From assembly GCF_027922425.1 (NCBI RefSeq), contig NZ_BSFQ01000004.1:194464-258463 (forward strand): 64,000 nucleotides of DNA. The letters run 5' to 3'. Positions 29,049 to 35,678 of the stretch are shown here, piece after piece; the first letter of the stretch is position 1; every line of letters begins with the position of its first letter. The position numbers and the translations under genes were made by a program. Source of the DNA: Pseudonocardia halophobica (GTDB lineage: Bacteria > Actinomycetota > Actinomycetes > Mycobacteriales > Pseudonocardiaceae). The notes beneath the pieces are model-generated. The model did not search any database. It saw only the letters and a program-made list of their open reading frames with translations, and was not told where the DNA came from.

Positions 29049-29101
29049 TATGGAACCATAATGCGCGCAGGCGTCGCCTATTCGCGCACTATGGTTCCAT
29101 A
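29049..29101. repeat. Inverted repeat with TATGGAACCATA arms
   Basis: An 18-base arm (29049-29066) pairs with 29084-29101 with one mismatch around a 17-base loop. Each arm contains a near-palindromic TATGG..CCATA. It lies between convergent genes and is A+T-rich in a very G+C-rich setting. Confidence 0.8.
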
Positions 29102-29118
29102 ACGCGGTCAGAATGCCG

Positions 29119-29154
29119 CCCGGAGCGCATTATGGTTCCACAATGCGCTCCGGG
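29119..29154. terminator. 13-bp perfect hairpin between convergent genes
   Basis: CCCGGAGCGCATT (29119-29131) pairs with AATGCGCTCCGGG (29142-29154). Its loop repeats the ATGGTTCCA core of the neighbouring element. It ends five bases before the PadR stop and could terminate both convergent transcripts. Confidence 0.75.
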
Positions 29155-29159
29155 TGGGG

Positions 29160-29978
29160 TCACTCCGCCAGGAGGCGGTAGATCGTCTTCCGGGCCTCGG
29201 TGAGGGCCTCGGTGGCCGTCGCGATCTGCTCGGGCGTGCCGGTCGCCATCACCTGCTGGGCGGCGGCGTGCAGCTGCGCGAGCTGCTGCCAGAGGGCGGC
29301 GTCGGGGCCGTCCTCCTCCTCGCCGTCGAAGGCGGACCAGACCTTGTCGAGCTCCTCGCGGTGCTCCTCGACGTACGCCGTGCCCGCCTCGGTGAGGTGG
29401 ACGACGCGGCGGCCGTCGGTCTGCTCCGCGCGGACCAGGCCCTCGTCCTCGAGCTGCGACAGGGTCGGGTAGACCGAGCCGGGGCTCGGCTTCCAGCGCC
29501 CGCCGGAGCGCTCGGCGATCTCCTGGATGATCTCGTAGCCGTGCCGCGGCTGCTCCGCGACCAGCGCGAGGACGGCCAGCCGGACGTCGCCGCGCCCGCG
29601 CCGCCCGCGACCGCCGGGGCCGCGCCGGCCGGGACCGAAGCCGCGGCCGCCCGGGCCGAAGCCGCGCCCGAACGGACCGCCGGGGCCGAAGCCGGGACCG
29701 AAGGGCCCGCCCGGACCGCCGGGGCCGAACCGCGGGCCGCCATGCCGGCGACGGAGGCGGTCGGCTCCGTCCTCGGCGTCGATGTTCACGTTCACGTTCA
29801 CGTCGGGGCCTCCCGGTGCGGTGTCGGCGAAGGGGCCGAACGGCGGGCGGCGGTGCGGACCGCCGCGGCGACCGCGGCCGCGCGGGCCTCGGGGACCGAA
29901 GCCGGTTCCGAACGCCGGGCCGAACCCGCCGAAGCGGGGGCCGAAGGGGGAGTCCCAGGTGGGGTTGTCGGCAGACAT
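29160..29978 (-). CDS. PadR-family regulator with long FGPG-rich N-terminal extension
   Basis: 272 residues. The winged HTH starts near 131: DVRLAVLALVAEQPRHGYEI, then GSVYPTLSQLEDEGLVR and DGRRVVHLTEAG, all PadR signatures, followed by a C-terminal dimerisation helix. Residues 1-130 are extreme low complexity, built from FGPG, GGPF and RGR units, with VNVNVNI in the middle. Normal PadR proteins lack this. It may drive condensate formation or bind nucleic acid non-specifically. ATG 29978 follows AAGGAGACACACC. It is probably autoregulated via the palindromes at 30014-30047. Confidence 0.88.
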   Translation of the reverse strand: MSADNPTWDSPFGPRFGGFGPAFGTGFGPRGPRGRGRRGGPHRRPPFGPFADTAPGGPDVNVNVNIDAEDGADRLRRRHGGPRFGPGGPGGPFGPGFGPGGPFGRGFGPGGRGFGPGRRGPGGRGRRGRGDVRLAVLALVAEQPRHGYEIIQEIAERSGGRWKPSPGSVYPTLSQLEDEGLVRAEQTDGRRVVHLTEAGTAYVEEHREELDKVWSAFDGEEEDGPDAALWQQLAQLHAAAQQVMATGTPEQIATATEALTEARKTIYRLLAE

Positions 29979-30013
29979 GGTGTGTCTCCTTCTCGTCGTG
30001 AGCCTCCTTGGTC

Positions 30014-30047
30014 GGTAGCTCGTGTGCCATCACGATATATCGCTACC
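30014..30047. promoter_or_regulatory. Probable PadR operator
   Basis: GGTAGC (30014-30019) and GCTACC (30042-30047) are inverted copies. Between them lies the palindrome CGATATATCG (30033-30042), followed by CTACCTATCG. It is 36 bases or more upstream of the PadR start and markedly A+T-rich. ATATC/GATAT cores are typical for PadR binding. Confidence 0.6.
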
Positions 30048-30073
30048 TATCGCCGATGCAACCCCGAGTTTCC

Positions 30074-30090
30074 GTTCCGGTGAGGGAAAC
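30074..30090 (+). promoter_or_regulatory. Weak copy of the island operator GTTCN-N7-NGAAC
   Basis: GTTCC-N7-GAAAC differs from a perfect inverted repeat by one base and lies 44 bases before the acetaldehyde dehydrogenase start. If real, it joins the 30-32 kb genes to the regulon at 35-51 kb. Confidence 0.4.
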
Positions 30091-30133
30091 GCGCGGCTTC
30101 CCGCTCACGTGCCCGCACTGCCAGCCTCGTCCC

Positions 30134-31054
30134 ATGAGCCCTGGAACGGTGACGGCGGCGATCGTGGGGCCGGGCAACATCGGCACCGACCTGCTCGCCA
30201 AGCTGCGCCGCAGCAGCGTGATCGACGTCCGCTACATGGTCGGGGTGGTGGAGTCCGACGGCCTCGCCCGCGCCCGCGAGCGGGGGATCGCGGCGTCCGC
30301 GGAGGGGGTGGACTGGCTGCTGCGGCAGGACCCGCTGCCCGAGATCGTGTTCGAGGCGACCTCGGCGAAGGTCCACACCGCGAACGCCCCGCGGTACGCC
30401 AAGGCGGGTGTCCGGGCCGTCGACCTCACCCCGGCGCACCTGGGTCCAATGGTGTGCCCGCCGGTGAACCTGCACGCGCACCTCGACGCGCCGAACGTCT
30501 CGATGATCACCTGCGGCGGGCAGGCGACGATCCCGGTGGTGCACGCGGTCTCGCGGGTGACGCCGGTGCCGTACGCGGAGATCGTCGCCTCCGTCGCGTC
30601 GCGGTCCGCGGGCCCCGGGACCAGGGCGAACATCGACGAGTTCACCCACACCACCGGGCGTGCGGTCGCGGAGGTCGGCGCCGCGGACCGGGGCAAGGCG
30701 ATCATCGTCCTCAACCCGGTCGAGCCGCCGATGATCATGCGGGACACGGTGTTCTGCATGATCGGCGGCGACGCCGACCGGGCCGCGATCGCCGCGTCGA
30801 TCCACGAGATGGTCGCCGAGGTCCAGCGGTACGTCCCCGGCTACACCCTGCGCGCGGAGCCCCAGTTCGACGAGCCCCGCGAGACCTGGGGCGGGCACGC
30901 GCGCGTCGCCACGTTCCTCGAGGTCAAGGGCAACGGCGACCACCTCCCGCCCTACGCCGGGAACCTCGACGTCATGACCGCCGCCGCGGCACGCGTGGGC
31001 GAGCTGATGGCCCAGCAGAAGATCGAGCAGCAGACCATCGGAGCCCAGGCATGA
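30134..31054 (+). CDS. Acetaldehyde dehydrogenase (acylating), meta-cleavage type
   Basis: 306 residues, family length. [18 protein letters not shown] is the NAD-binding Rossmann loop. Cys127 in [17 protein letters not shown] is the acyl-forming nucleophile, and [19 protein letters not shown] is also diagnostic. It converts acetaldehyde to acetyl-CoA, receiving it through a tunnel from the aldolase partner encoded next (ATGA overlap at 31051). Homologues are DmpF, BphJ and HsaG. No other cholesterol-ring genes are adjacent, so aromatic catabolism is more likely than steroid breakdown. GTG 30149 is an alternative start. Confidence 0.95.
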   Translation: MSPGTVTAAIVGPGNIGTDLLAKLRRSSVIDVRYMVGVVESDGLARARERGIAASAEGVDWLLRQDPLPEIVFEATSAKVHTANAPRYAKAGVRAVDLTPAHLGPMVCPPVNLHAHLDAPNVSMITCGGQATIPVVHAVSRVTPVPYAEIVASVASRSAGPGTRANIDEFTHTTGRAVAEVGAADRGKAIIVLNPVEPPMIMRDTVFCMIGGDADRAAIAASIHEMVAEVQRYVPGYTLRAEPQFDEPRETWGGHARVATFLEVKGNGDHLPPYAGNLDVMTAAAARVGELMAQQKIEQQTIGAQA

Positions 31055-32076
31055 CGCGCCCGCAGCTCGCCCACGACGTCCGGATCGTCGACACCACGCT
31101 GCGCGACGGCAGCCACGCCATGGCGCACCGGTTCACCGAGACCCAGGTCCGCGACACCGTCCGCGCGCTCGACGCGGCCGGCGTCGAGGTCATCGAGGTG
31201 ACCCACGGGGACGGGCTGGGCGGCTCGTCGTTCAACTACGGCTTCTCCCGCACCGACGAGATGCAGCTGATCGCCGCCGCTCGCGAGGAGGCGCGGCGGG
31301 CCAAGATCGCCGTGCTCCTGGTGCCGGGCATCGGGACCGTGGAGGACCTGCGAAGAGCGCGGGACCACGGCGCCGACATGGTCCGCGTCGCCACCCACTG
31401 CACGGAGGCCGACGTCTCGCCCCAGCACTTCGCCGCGGCCCGTGACCTGGGGATGGAGACCGCCGGATTCCTGATGATGGCGCACCGCACGCCGCCGGAG
31501 GACCTCGCGAAGCAGGCGCGGATCATGGTCGACGCGGGCTGCCAGGCCCCCTACTGCACCGACTCCGCCGGCGCGCTGCTCCTGCACGAGGCGCGGGCGC
31601 GGTTCGAGGCGCTCGTCGCCGAGGTGGGCGACGAGGCCTGGGTCGGCTACCACGGCCACCAGAACCTGTCCTTCGGCGTGGCCAACTCGGTGATCGCCCA
31701 GGAGGTCGGCGTCCGGTACATCGACGGCTCGCTCTGCGCACTCGGCGCGGGCTCGGGCAACAGCCCCACCGAGGTGCTGGCCGCGGTGTTCGACCGGCTC
31801 GGCGTGGACACCGGGCTGGACGTCATGGGGCTGCTGCACGCGGCCGAGGACGTGGTCCGCCCGTACCTGACGCGCTGGCCGAAGATGGACCGCAACGCGA
31901 TCGTGCAGGGTTGGGCCGGGGTGTACTCCAGCTTCCTGCTGCACGCCGAGGCCGTCGCCGAGCGGTACAAGGTGTCGGCCCACGAGATCCTCGAGCGCTG
32001 CGGCGAGCTCGGCCTGGTGGGCGGCCAGGAAGACATGATCATCGACGTGGCGATCGAGCTGGCGGCGGAGCGCTGA
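31051..32076 (+). CDS. 4-hydroxy-2-oxovalerate aldolase
   Basis: 341 residues. [19 protein letters not shown] contains the catalytic Arg-Asp of the DRE-TIM family, and [14 protein letters not shown] has the His-x-His manganese ligands. The C-terminal communication domain ends [14 protein letters not shown]. It cleaves 4-hydroxy-2-oxovalerate to pyruvate and acetaldehyde and channels acetaldehyde to the dehydrogenase it overlaps. Homologues are DmpG, BphI and HsaF. The next gene downstream is a wrecked aldehyde dehydrogenase. Confidence 0.95.
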   Translation: MTRPQLAHDVRIVDTTLRDGSHAMAHRFTETQVRDTVRALDAAGVEVIEVTHGDGLGGSSFNYGFSRTDEMQLIAAAREEARRAKIAVLLVPGIGTVEDLRRARDHGADMVRVATHCTEADVSPQHFAAARDLGMETAGFLMMAHRTPPEDLAKQARIMVDAGCQAPYCTDSAGALLLHEARARFEALVAEVGDEAWVGYHGHQNLSFGVANSVIAQEVGVRYIDGSLCALGAGSGNSPTEVLAAVFDRLGVDTGLDVMGLLHAAEDVVRPYLTRWPKMDRNAIVQGWAGVYSSFLLHAEAVAERYKVSAHEILERCGELGLVGGQEDMIIDVAIELAAER

Positions 32077-32078
32077 GC

Positions 32079-32340
32079 ACCGTCGGACACGTCGCCGACG
32101 GCGAGGAGACCGTCGAGGGGGACCGGTTCGAGTCGTTCGACCAATGGACCCGCGAGCCCCGGGCGGAGATCGCACTCGGCGGGGCGGCGGAGGCGGAGCT
32201 CGCGGTGACCGCCGCCCGGCGCCCGGTTCGTCGCGGCCGCCGAGGCCCTGGTCGTGGGCGACCCTCGGGACCCGGACACGCAGACCGGCCCGCTCGCCTC
32301 GGAGACCCACTGGCGCACGGTCTTGGCGATCCGTCCGTAG
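32079..32340 (+). pseudogene. Aldehyde dehydrogenase remnant (2-hydroxymuconic-semialdehyde-type)
   Basis: Directly after the aldolase stop, frame 3 encodes VADGEETVEGDRFESFD then EIALGGAAEAELAVTAARR, an unmistakable ALDH N-terminus. Near 32221 the homology jumps to frame 1, FVAAAEALVVGDPRDPDT, then QTGPLASETHWRTVL, which belongs around residue 310 of an ALDH. It stops at TAG 32338. About 260 codons including the catalytic Glu and Cys are deleted, and the C-terminus is gone. Its place in the operon suggests it once oxidised hydroxymuconic semialdehyde. Confidence 0.8.
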
Positions 32341-32470
32341 CCGGCCCCTCTGTCCGGTGTGGCACGGTGTGACACGATGTGGTACGGCTCACCCGTTCAT
32401 CCTCCGCTGGTCCTGTTCGTCCGGTTCGTGAGATCCTTGGGCGGACGTCGCACGCGAGTCGGAGGTGTCC

Positions 32471-32638
32471 ATGCTGCGGGTGCTCGGGGCCGCGCTCCTC
32501 GTGGTGCTGGCGTTCACGCTGGCCGGGGCGCTGTACCAGGTGCTGGCGTGGGCCGTCGCGGTCGGTGCGCTCGTGTTCGCCGGGGTCGTCGTGTGGTCGT
32601 TGTCGACCCGGGACGGCGAGGGCCGCGTCCGGCGCTGA
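32471..32638 (+). CDS. Small two-helix membrane protein (55 aa)
   Basis: ATG 32471 is preceded by a perfect GGAGGTGTCC. The product begins MLRVLGAALLVVLAFTLAGA and consists of two hydrophobic helices (~3-21 and ~24-44) joined by YQ, ending in the charged tail STRDGEGRVRR. The excellent ribosome-binding site supports translation. No family is recognised. It might pair with the DUF1232 membrane protein 77 bases downstream. Confidence 0.65.
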   Translation: MLRVLGAALLVVLAFTLAGALYQVLAWAVAVGALVFAGVVVWSLSTRDGEGRVRR

Positions 32639-32715
32639 TCGGGAGCCGGGCTGCCGGCGTCACGACCGTCACATTCCGGCGGAACGCGCCGGGTCCGGCC
32701 GGCGTTGAAGCGGAC

Positions 32716-33102
32716 ATGACGACCTCCACCGGCTCGCGCTCCTCCGCGGGGCGGCGGGCCGCGCTCGTGACCCTGGCCCGCGTGATCGTGCAGAGCCGCA
32801 AGCCGGGTTCGCCCGGCCTCGGCGACCGCGCACGCGCACTGCCCCGCATGGTGACCGGCGCCCTCAGCGGGCGCTCCGGCGTGCTGACCCGCGGCCGGCT
32901 CGGCCTGCTGGTCCTGGCGATCGCCTACCTCGTGTCGCCCGTCGACCTCGTGCCCGAGGCGCTGACCTCGGTGTTCGGCCTGGTCGACGACGGCGTCGTG
33001 GCCCTCTGGCTCGGCGGCGCGCTGCTCGTCGAGACCCAGCGCTTCCTCGACTGGGAGCGCGACGGCCGCCCGCAGGTGGTCGACGGCGAGCTGGTCGGGT
33101 AG
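32716..33102 (+). CDS. DUF1232 (YkvA-like) membrane protein
   Basis: 128 residues. The DUF1232 signature YLVSPVDLVPEALTSVFGLVDD (written here in part) sits at ~75-97 in a hydrophobic region that likely forms one re-entrant or two short helices. The N-terminal half is basic and soluble. The cellular role of the family is unknown; it is common in actinobacteria. ATG 32716 is the only plausible start. Confidence 0.85.
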   Translation: MTTSTGSRSSAGRRAALVTLARVIVQSRKPGSPGLGDRARALPRMVTGALSGRSGVLTRGRLGLLVLAIAYLVSPVDLVPEALTSVFGLVDDGVVALWLGGALLVETQRFLDWERDGRPQVVDGELVG

Positions 33103-33119
33103 CGCCAGACCCCGCGCCC

Positions 33120-33851
33120 TCAGAACAGGCCGTGCCGCGCGCCCACGTCGAGGGCGAGCGTGGCGCCGTGCAGGGCGGCGGCCTGCGGGGCGAGCAGGGT
33201 CGCGACGGCCCAGCCGACCTCGTCCGGCGTGACGAGCCGGCCCAGGGGCGACTCGGCGGCCCGCTCGGCCAGGACCTCCTCGACGGTGGTCCCGCGACGC
33301 TCGGCGGCCTGCGCGGCCAGCCCGCGCAGCCGCGGGGTGTCGGCGGGTCCGGGCGCCACGAGGTGCGCGGTGACCCCGCGGGGCCCGTACGCGGTGGCGA
33401 GCTGCCGCACGAGGTTGGCCAGGGCGGCGTTGACCACGCCCGCGGCGCAGGCGTAGGGCGCGGGCTCGCTGCCGAAGTGCCCGCCGAGGGCGACGATCCG
33501 CGAGCCCTCGCCGAGCTCCGCGTCGACGGCGCGCACCAGGCGGAGCAGCCCGCCCACCTTCAGGGCGACGACCTGCCCGAGCGCGTCCGGGTCGATCGTC
33601 TCCAGCGGCCCGGTCGCCGGCAGCCCCACGGCCTGCACGACCATCCGCACCGGCCGCCCGCCGACGGCCGCCGCGATCGCGGCCGCGCCCGCGTCCGTGC
33701 CGACGTCGGCGGCGTGCCCCGTGACGCCCGGCCCGTCCGGCGGGGCCTTCCGCGCTACCGCGAGGACCTCGACGCCCGCCGCGGCGAGCCGCGCCGTGAT
33801 CGCCGACCCCAGCGCGCCCGACGCACCGACCACCACGGCCAGCCCGGTCAT
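33120..33851 (-). CDS. SDR-family protein with degenerate catalytic motif
   Basis: 243 residues. The cofactor loop LAVVVGASGALGSAI is intact, but the active-site Y-x-x-x-K reads YACAA, so the catalytic Lys is Ala. HGATLALDVGARHGLF closes the fold. It may bind NAD(P)H without being an ordinary reductase, or may be decaying. ATG 33851 overlaps the HAD fragment stop (ATGA), making it the last gene of the Rieske-1 operon (Rieske, zinc ribbon, HAD, SDR). Confidence 0.82.
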   Translation of the reverse strand: MTGLAVVVGASGALGSAITARLAAAGVEVLAVARKAPPDGPGVTGHAADVGTDAGAAAIAAAVGGRPVRMVVQAVGLPATGPLETIDPDALGQVVALKVGGLLRLVRAVDAELGEGSRIVALGGHFGSEPAPYACAAGVVNAALANLVRQLATAYGPRGVTAHLVAPGPADTPRLRGLAAQAAERRGTTVEEVLAERAAESPLGRLVTPDEVGWAVATLLAPQAAALHGATLALDVGARHGLF

Positions 33852-34117
33852 GACCGGATCCCCGCCTGCATCGGCAGGCCGAGCGCGGCCCGGGCGACGG
33901 CGCACGCGTCCTCGGGGACGAGGAGGTCCGGCTGCACCGCGCGCAGACCGGCGGCGCGGGCACCCGCGACGTTCCACGGCATGTCATCGACGAACACGAT
34001 CTCCTCGGCCGCCAGGCCCAGCCGGCCGACGGCGATGGCAGAGGCCCGCGGGTCCGGCTCAGGCATCCCCGTGACCGAGGCGACGACCCCGCCGACGTCG
34101 AGCAGGAGGGCCGTCAT
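33848..34117 (-). CDS. Miniature HAD-like protein, probably an internally deleted hydrolase
   Basis: 89 residues against ~200 for the family. Motif I is LLLDVGGVV (nucleophile Asp with the second Asp missing), and the sequence jumps almost directly to GMPEPDPRASAIAVGRLGL (motif III, with the usual Lys replaced) and IVFVDDMPWNVAGARAAGL (motif IV acids). The cap and motif II are absent, so phosphatase activity is doubtful. It is nevertheless kept in frame with tight coupling on both sides. It could be a degraded aryl-phosphate phosphatase or a binding protein. Confidence 0.7.
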   Translation of the reverse strand: MTALLLDVGGVVASVTGMPEPDPRASAIAVGRLGLAAEEIVFVDDMPWNVAGARAAGLRAVQPDLLVPEDACAVARAALGLPMQAGIRS

Positions 34118-34285
34118 TCAGTGCTCCGGTTCGTGGGAGACGATCGCCGCGGGCAGGACGACGGTGGACAGCAGGCCGCAGGCGGCGCACCAGCCCAGGA
34201 AGTTGCGGTCCGCGCCGGACCAGAACTCCTGGACGAAGCTCGCCGGATCCTCCAGCGACGCCCCGCAGCCCGGACAGAAGCTCAT
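34118..34285 (-). CDS. Small zinc-ribbon protein, Rieske-oxygenase partner 1 (ends HEPEH)
   Basis: 55 residues. CPGC (4-7) and CAAC (33-36) would hold one zinc. Shared features with the protein at 43728-43970 are F-C-P-x-C, an EFW, W-C-x-x-C-G and the C-terminal HEPEH. Both genes follow a Rieske oxygenase of the same type with a 4-base overlap (ATGA here). I infer a dedicated accessory protein, possibly for assembly, iron delivery or electron transfer. No named family is recognised. Confidence 0.82.
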   Translation of the reverse strand: MSFCPGCGASLEDPASFVQEFWSGADRNFLGWCAACGLLSTVVLPAAIVSHEPEH

Positions 34286-35520
34286 GACGCCCAGGCCGGC
34301 ACCGGGTCGCCGAACAGCTCGAAGATCTCGTCCTTGATGGGGGAGTAGCGGATCGAGCTCTCCCGGGTCCAGAGCTGCCGGAACTCCACCGCGGAGCCGA
34401 ACTTGTCCTTCTCCATCGGCAGGTCGATGACGTCGTGGGGCTCGCGGTAGGTGCACAACGGGTCCAGCCCCTGCGCCACCCGGTCCATCTGCTCGGCGTA
34501 CAGCTTGCGCAGCATGATCACGCCCATGTCCGACCTGCCGAGGTGCTCCTTCGAGCGGTCCGAGATCCGGCCCTGGGTGATCCAGGCGACGATGTCCTGC
34601 CCGTCGACGTAGTCCCGCAGCCACTCGCCGCGGTCGTCCTTCAACGGCACCTCGTACACGGGGATCTCCGGCTGCGGCGGCGCCCCGCCCTCGGGCCGGT
34701 AGGTCTGGTACCAGACGTGCCAGGTGTTCTCGTCGTCGATCGGCACGCGGATCTGGAAGGTCGCCAGCCCCGCCGCGCCCACGCGCAGCATGTGCGGGAA
34801 GACGAGCGGGTGCCCGACCTTCCAGTCCTCGTCCTCCTCGGTGTGGCCCTCCAGCACCCGGCGCTTGAGGATCCCGTGCTCGAAGACCTCGAAGGCGACC
34901 TTGATGTGCTTCTTGGTGACGACCGGCAGTGCGGTGCCGCCGTCGAGCTCGCGCAGGAACGAGCCGTACCGGCCGTGCAGCCACTCGACGTGGTACGGGT
35001 CGACCGAGTTCTCCATGATCTGCACGAAGTTGCAGGGGAGCTCGGCGTGCCCGATGTCGCGCCAGGCGTCCTCCCAGACGAAGAGGTCGTAGCGCGGGAG
35101 CTCGGGCGCCGGGGCGGGCCCGAGGTAGGCGAAGATCAGCCCGCCCAGCTCCTGCACCGGGTAGGCCGTGGCGCGGATGCGCTCGGCGAAGGTCGAGCCG
35201 GCGGGCTCGCCGGGCTGCTCCAGGCACTGTCCGGACTCGTCGAACCGCCAGCCGTGGTACCCGCACCGTAGCCCGACGTCCTCGGTGCAGCCCAGCCACA
35301 GCGCCGCCCGGCGGTGCGGGCACTGCTCGGCCAGCAGTCCCACCGTGCCGGTGCCGTCCCGGTACAGCACCAGGTCCTCGCCGAGCAGCCGCCGCTTCAC
35401 GGGGACGCGGCCGGCCATGTCGTGCGTTGCCACCGGCCACCAGTAGCGGCGCAGCAACTCACCCATGGGCGTGCCCGGCCCGACCTGGGTCAGCCGCCGG
35501 TTCTTCTCCGCACTGAGCAT
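34282..35520 (-). CDS. Rieske non-heme iron oxygenase, phthalate-4,5-dioxygenase-like (paralogue 1)
   Basis: 412 residues. The Rieske cluster ligands are CPHRRAAL and CGYHGWRF (~66-93). The mononuclear-iron site has the ENSVDPYHVEWLH arrangement (Asn/Asp-His-His, ~175-187). The opening LTQVGPGTPMGELLRRYWWPVA matches the phthalate 4,5-dioxygenase/O-demethylase group, which act as homo-oligomers fed by a reductase. No reductase is encoded nearby; a Rieske ferredoxin lies at 46957. It is divergent from the PpsA-like gene, with two operator copies between. It is clearly paralogous to 42475-43731. Confidence 0.93.
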   Translation of the reverse strand: MLSAEKNRRLTQVGPGTPMGELLRRYWWPVATHDMAGRVPVKRRLLGEDLVLYRDGTGTVGLLAEQCPHRRAALWLGCTEDVGLRCGYHGWRFDESGQCLEQPGEPAGSTFAERIRATAYPVQELGGLIFAYLGPAPAPELPRYDLFVWEDAWRDIGHAELPCNFVQIMENSVDPYHVEWLHGRYGSFLRELDGGTALPVVTKKHIKVAFEVFEHGILKRRVLEGHTEEDEDWKVGHPLVFPHMLRVGAAGLATFQIRVPIDDENTWHVWYQTYRPEGGAPPQPEIPVYEVPLKDDRGEWLRDYVDGQDIVAWITQGRISDRSKEHLGRSDMGVIMLRKLYAEQMDRVAQGLDPLCTYREPHDVIDLPMEKDKFGSAVEFRQLWTRESSIRYSPIKDEIFELFGDPVPAWAS

Positions 35521-35563
35521 GGCCGCACGGTAGGTCCGCTGGTCAGGGCGACGACAGGGCCGC

Positions 35564-35607
35564 GTTCGCTTCCCCGGAACGGAGCAGCGCGTTCGCCACA
35601 CCCGAAC
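35564..35607. promoter_or_regulatory. Two copies of the 17-bp operator GTTCN-N7-NGAAC
   Basis: GTTCG-N7-GGAAC occupies 35564-35580 and GTTCG-N7-CGAAC (perfect arms) occupies 35591-35607, 27 bases apart. They sit in the divergent promoter of Rieske oxygenase 1 and the PpsA-like gene. The same spacing recurs at 42444, 49099 and 50759, which makes this the probable binding site of an island regulator, likely IclR type. Confidence 0.75.
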
Positions 35608-35678
35608 GCCCTGCTTGTGGCTGCATGTGGCGGCTGTCACGGTCAGCCCAACCCCGAACCGATCGAGGAGTCACCGAG

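Noticed and set aside
30134..32076. Cholesterol catabolism HsaF/HsaG locus
   Set aside because: The enzymes fit, but no other steroid-ring genes (HsaA-D, KstR, Mce) are in the window, while the rest of an aromatic meta pathway is.
32125..32134. GGTTCGAGTC, resembling a tRNA T-arm
   Set aside because: It lies in the decayed aldehyde dehydrogenase coding sequence, and no acceptor or anticodon stem can be formed around it.
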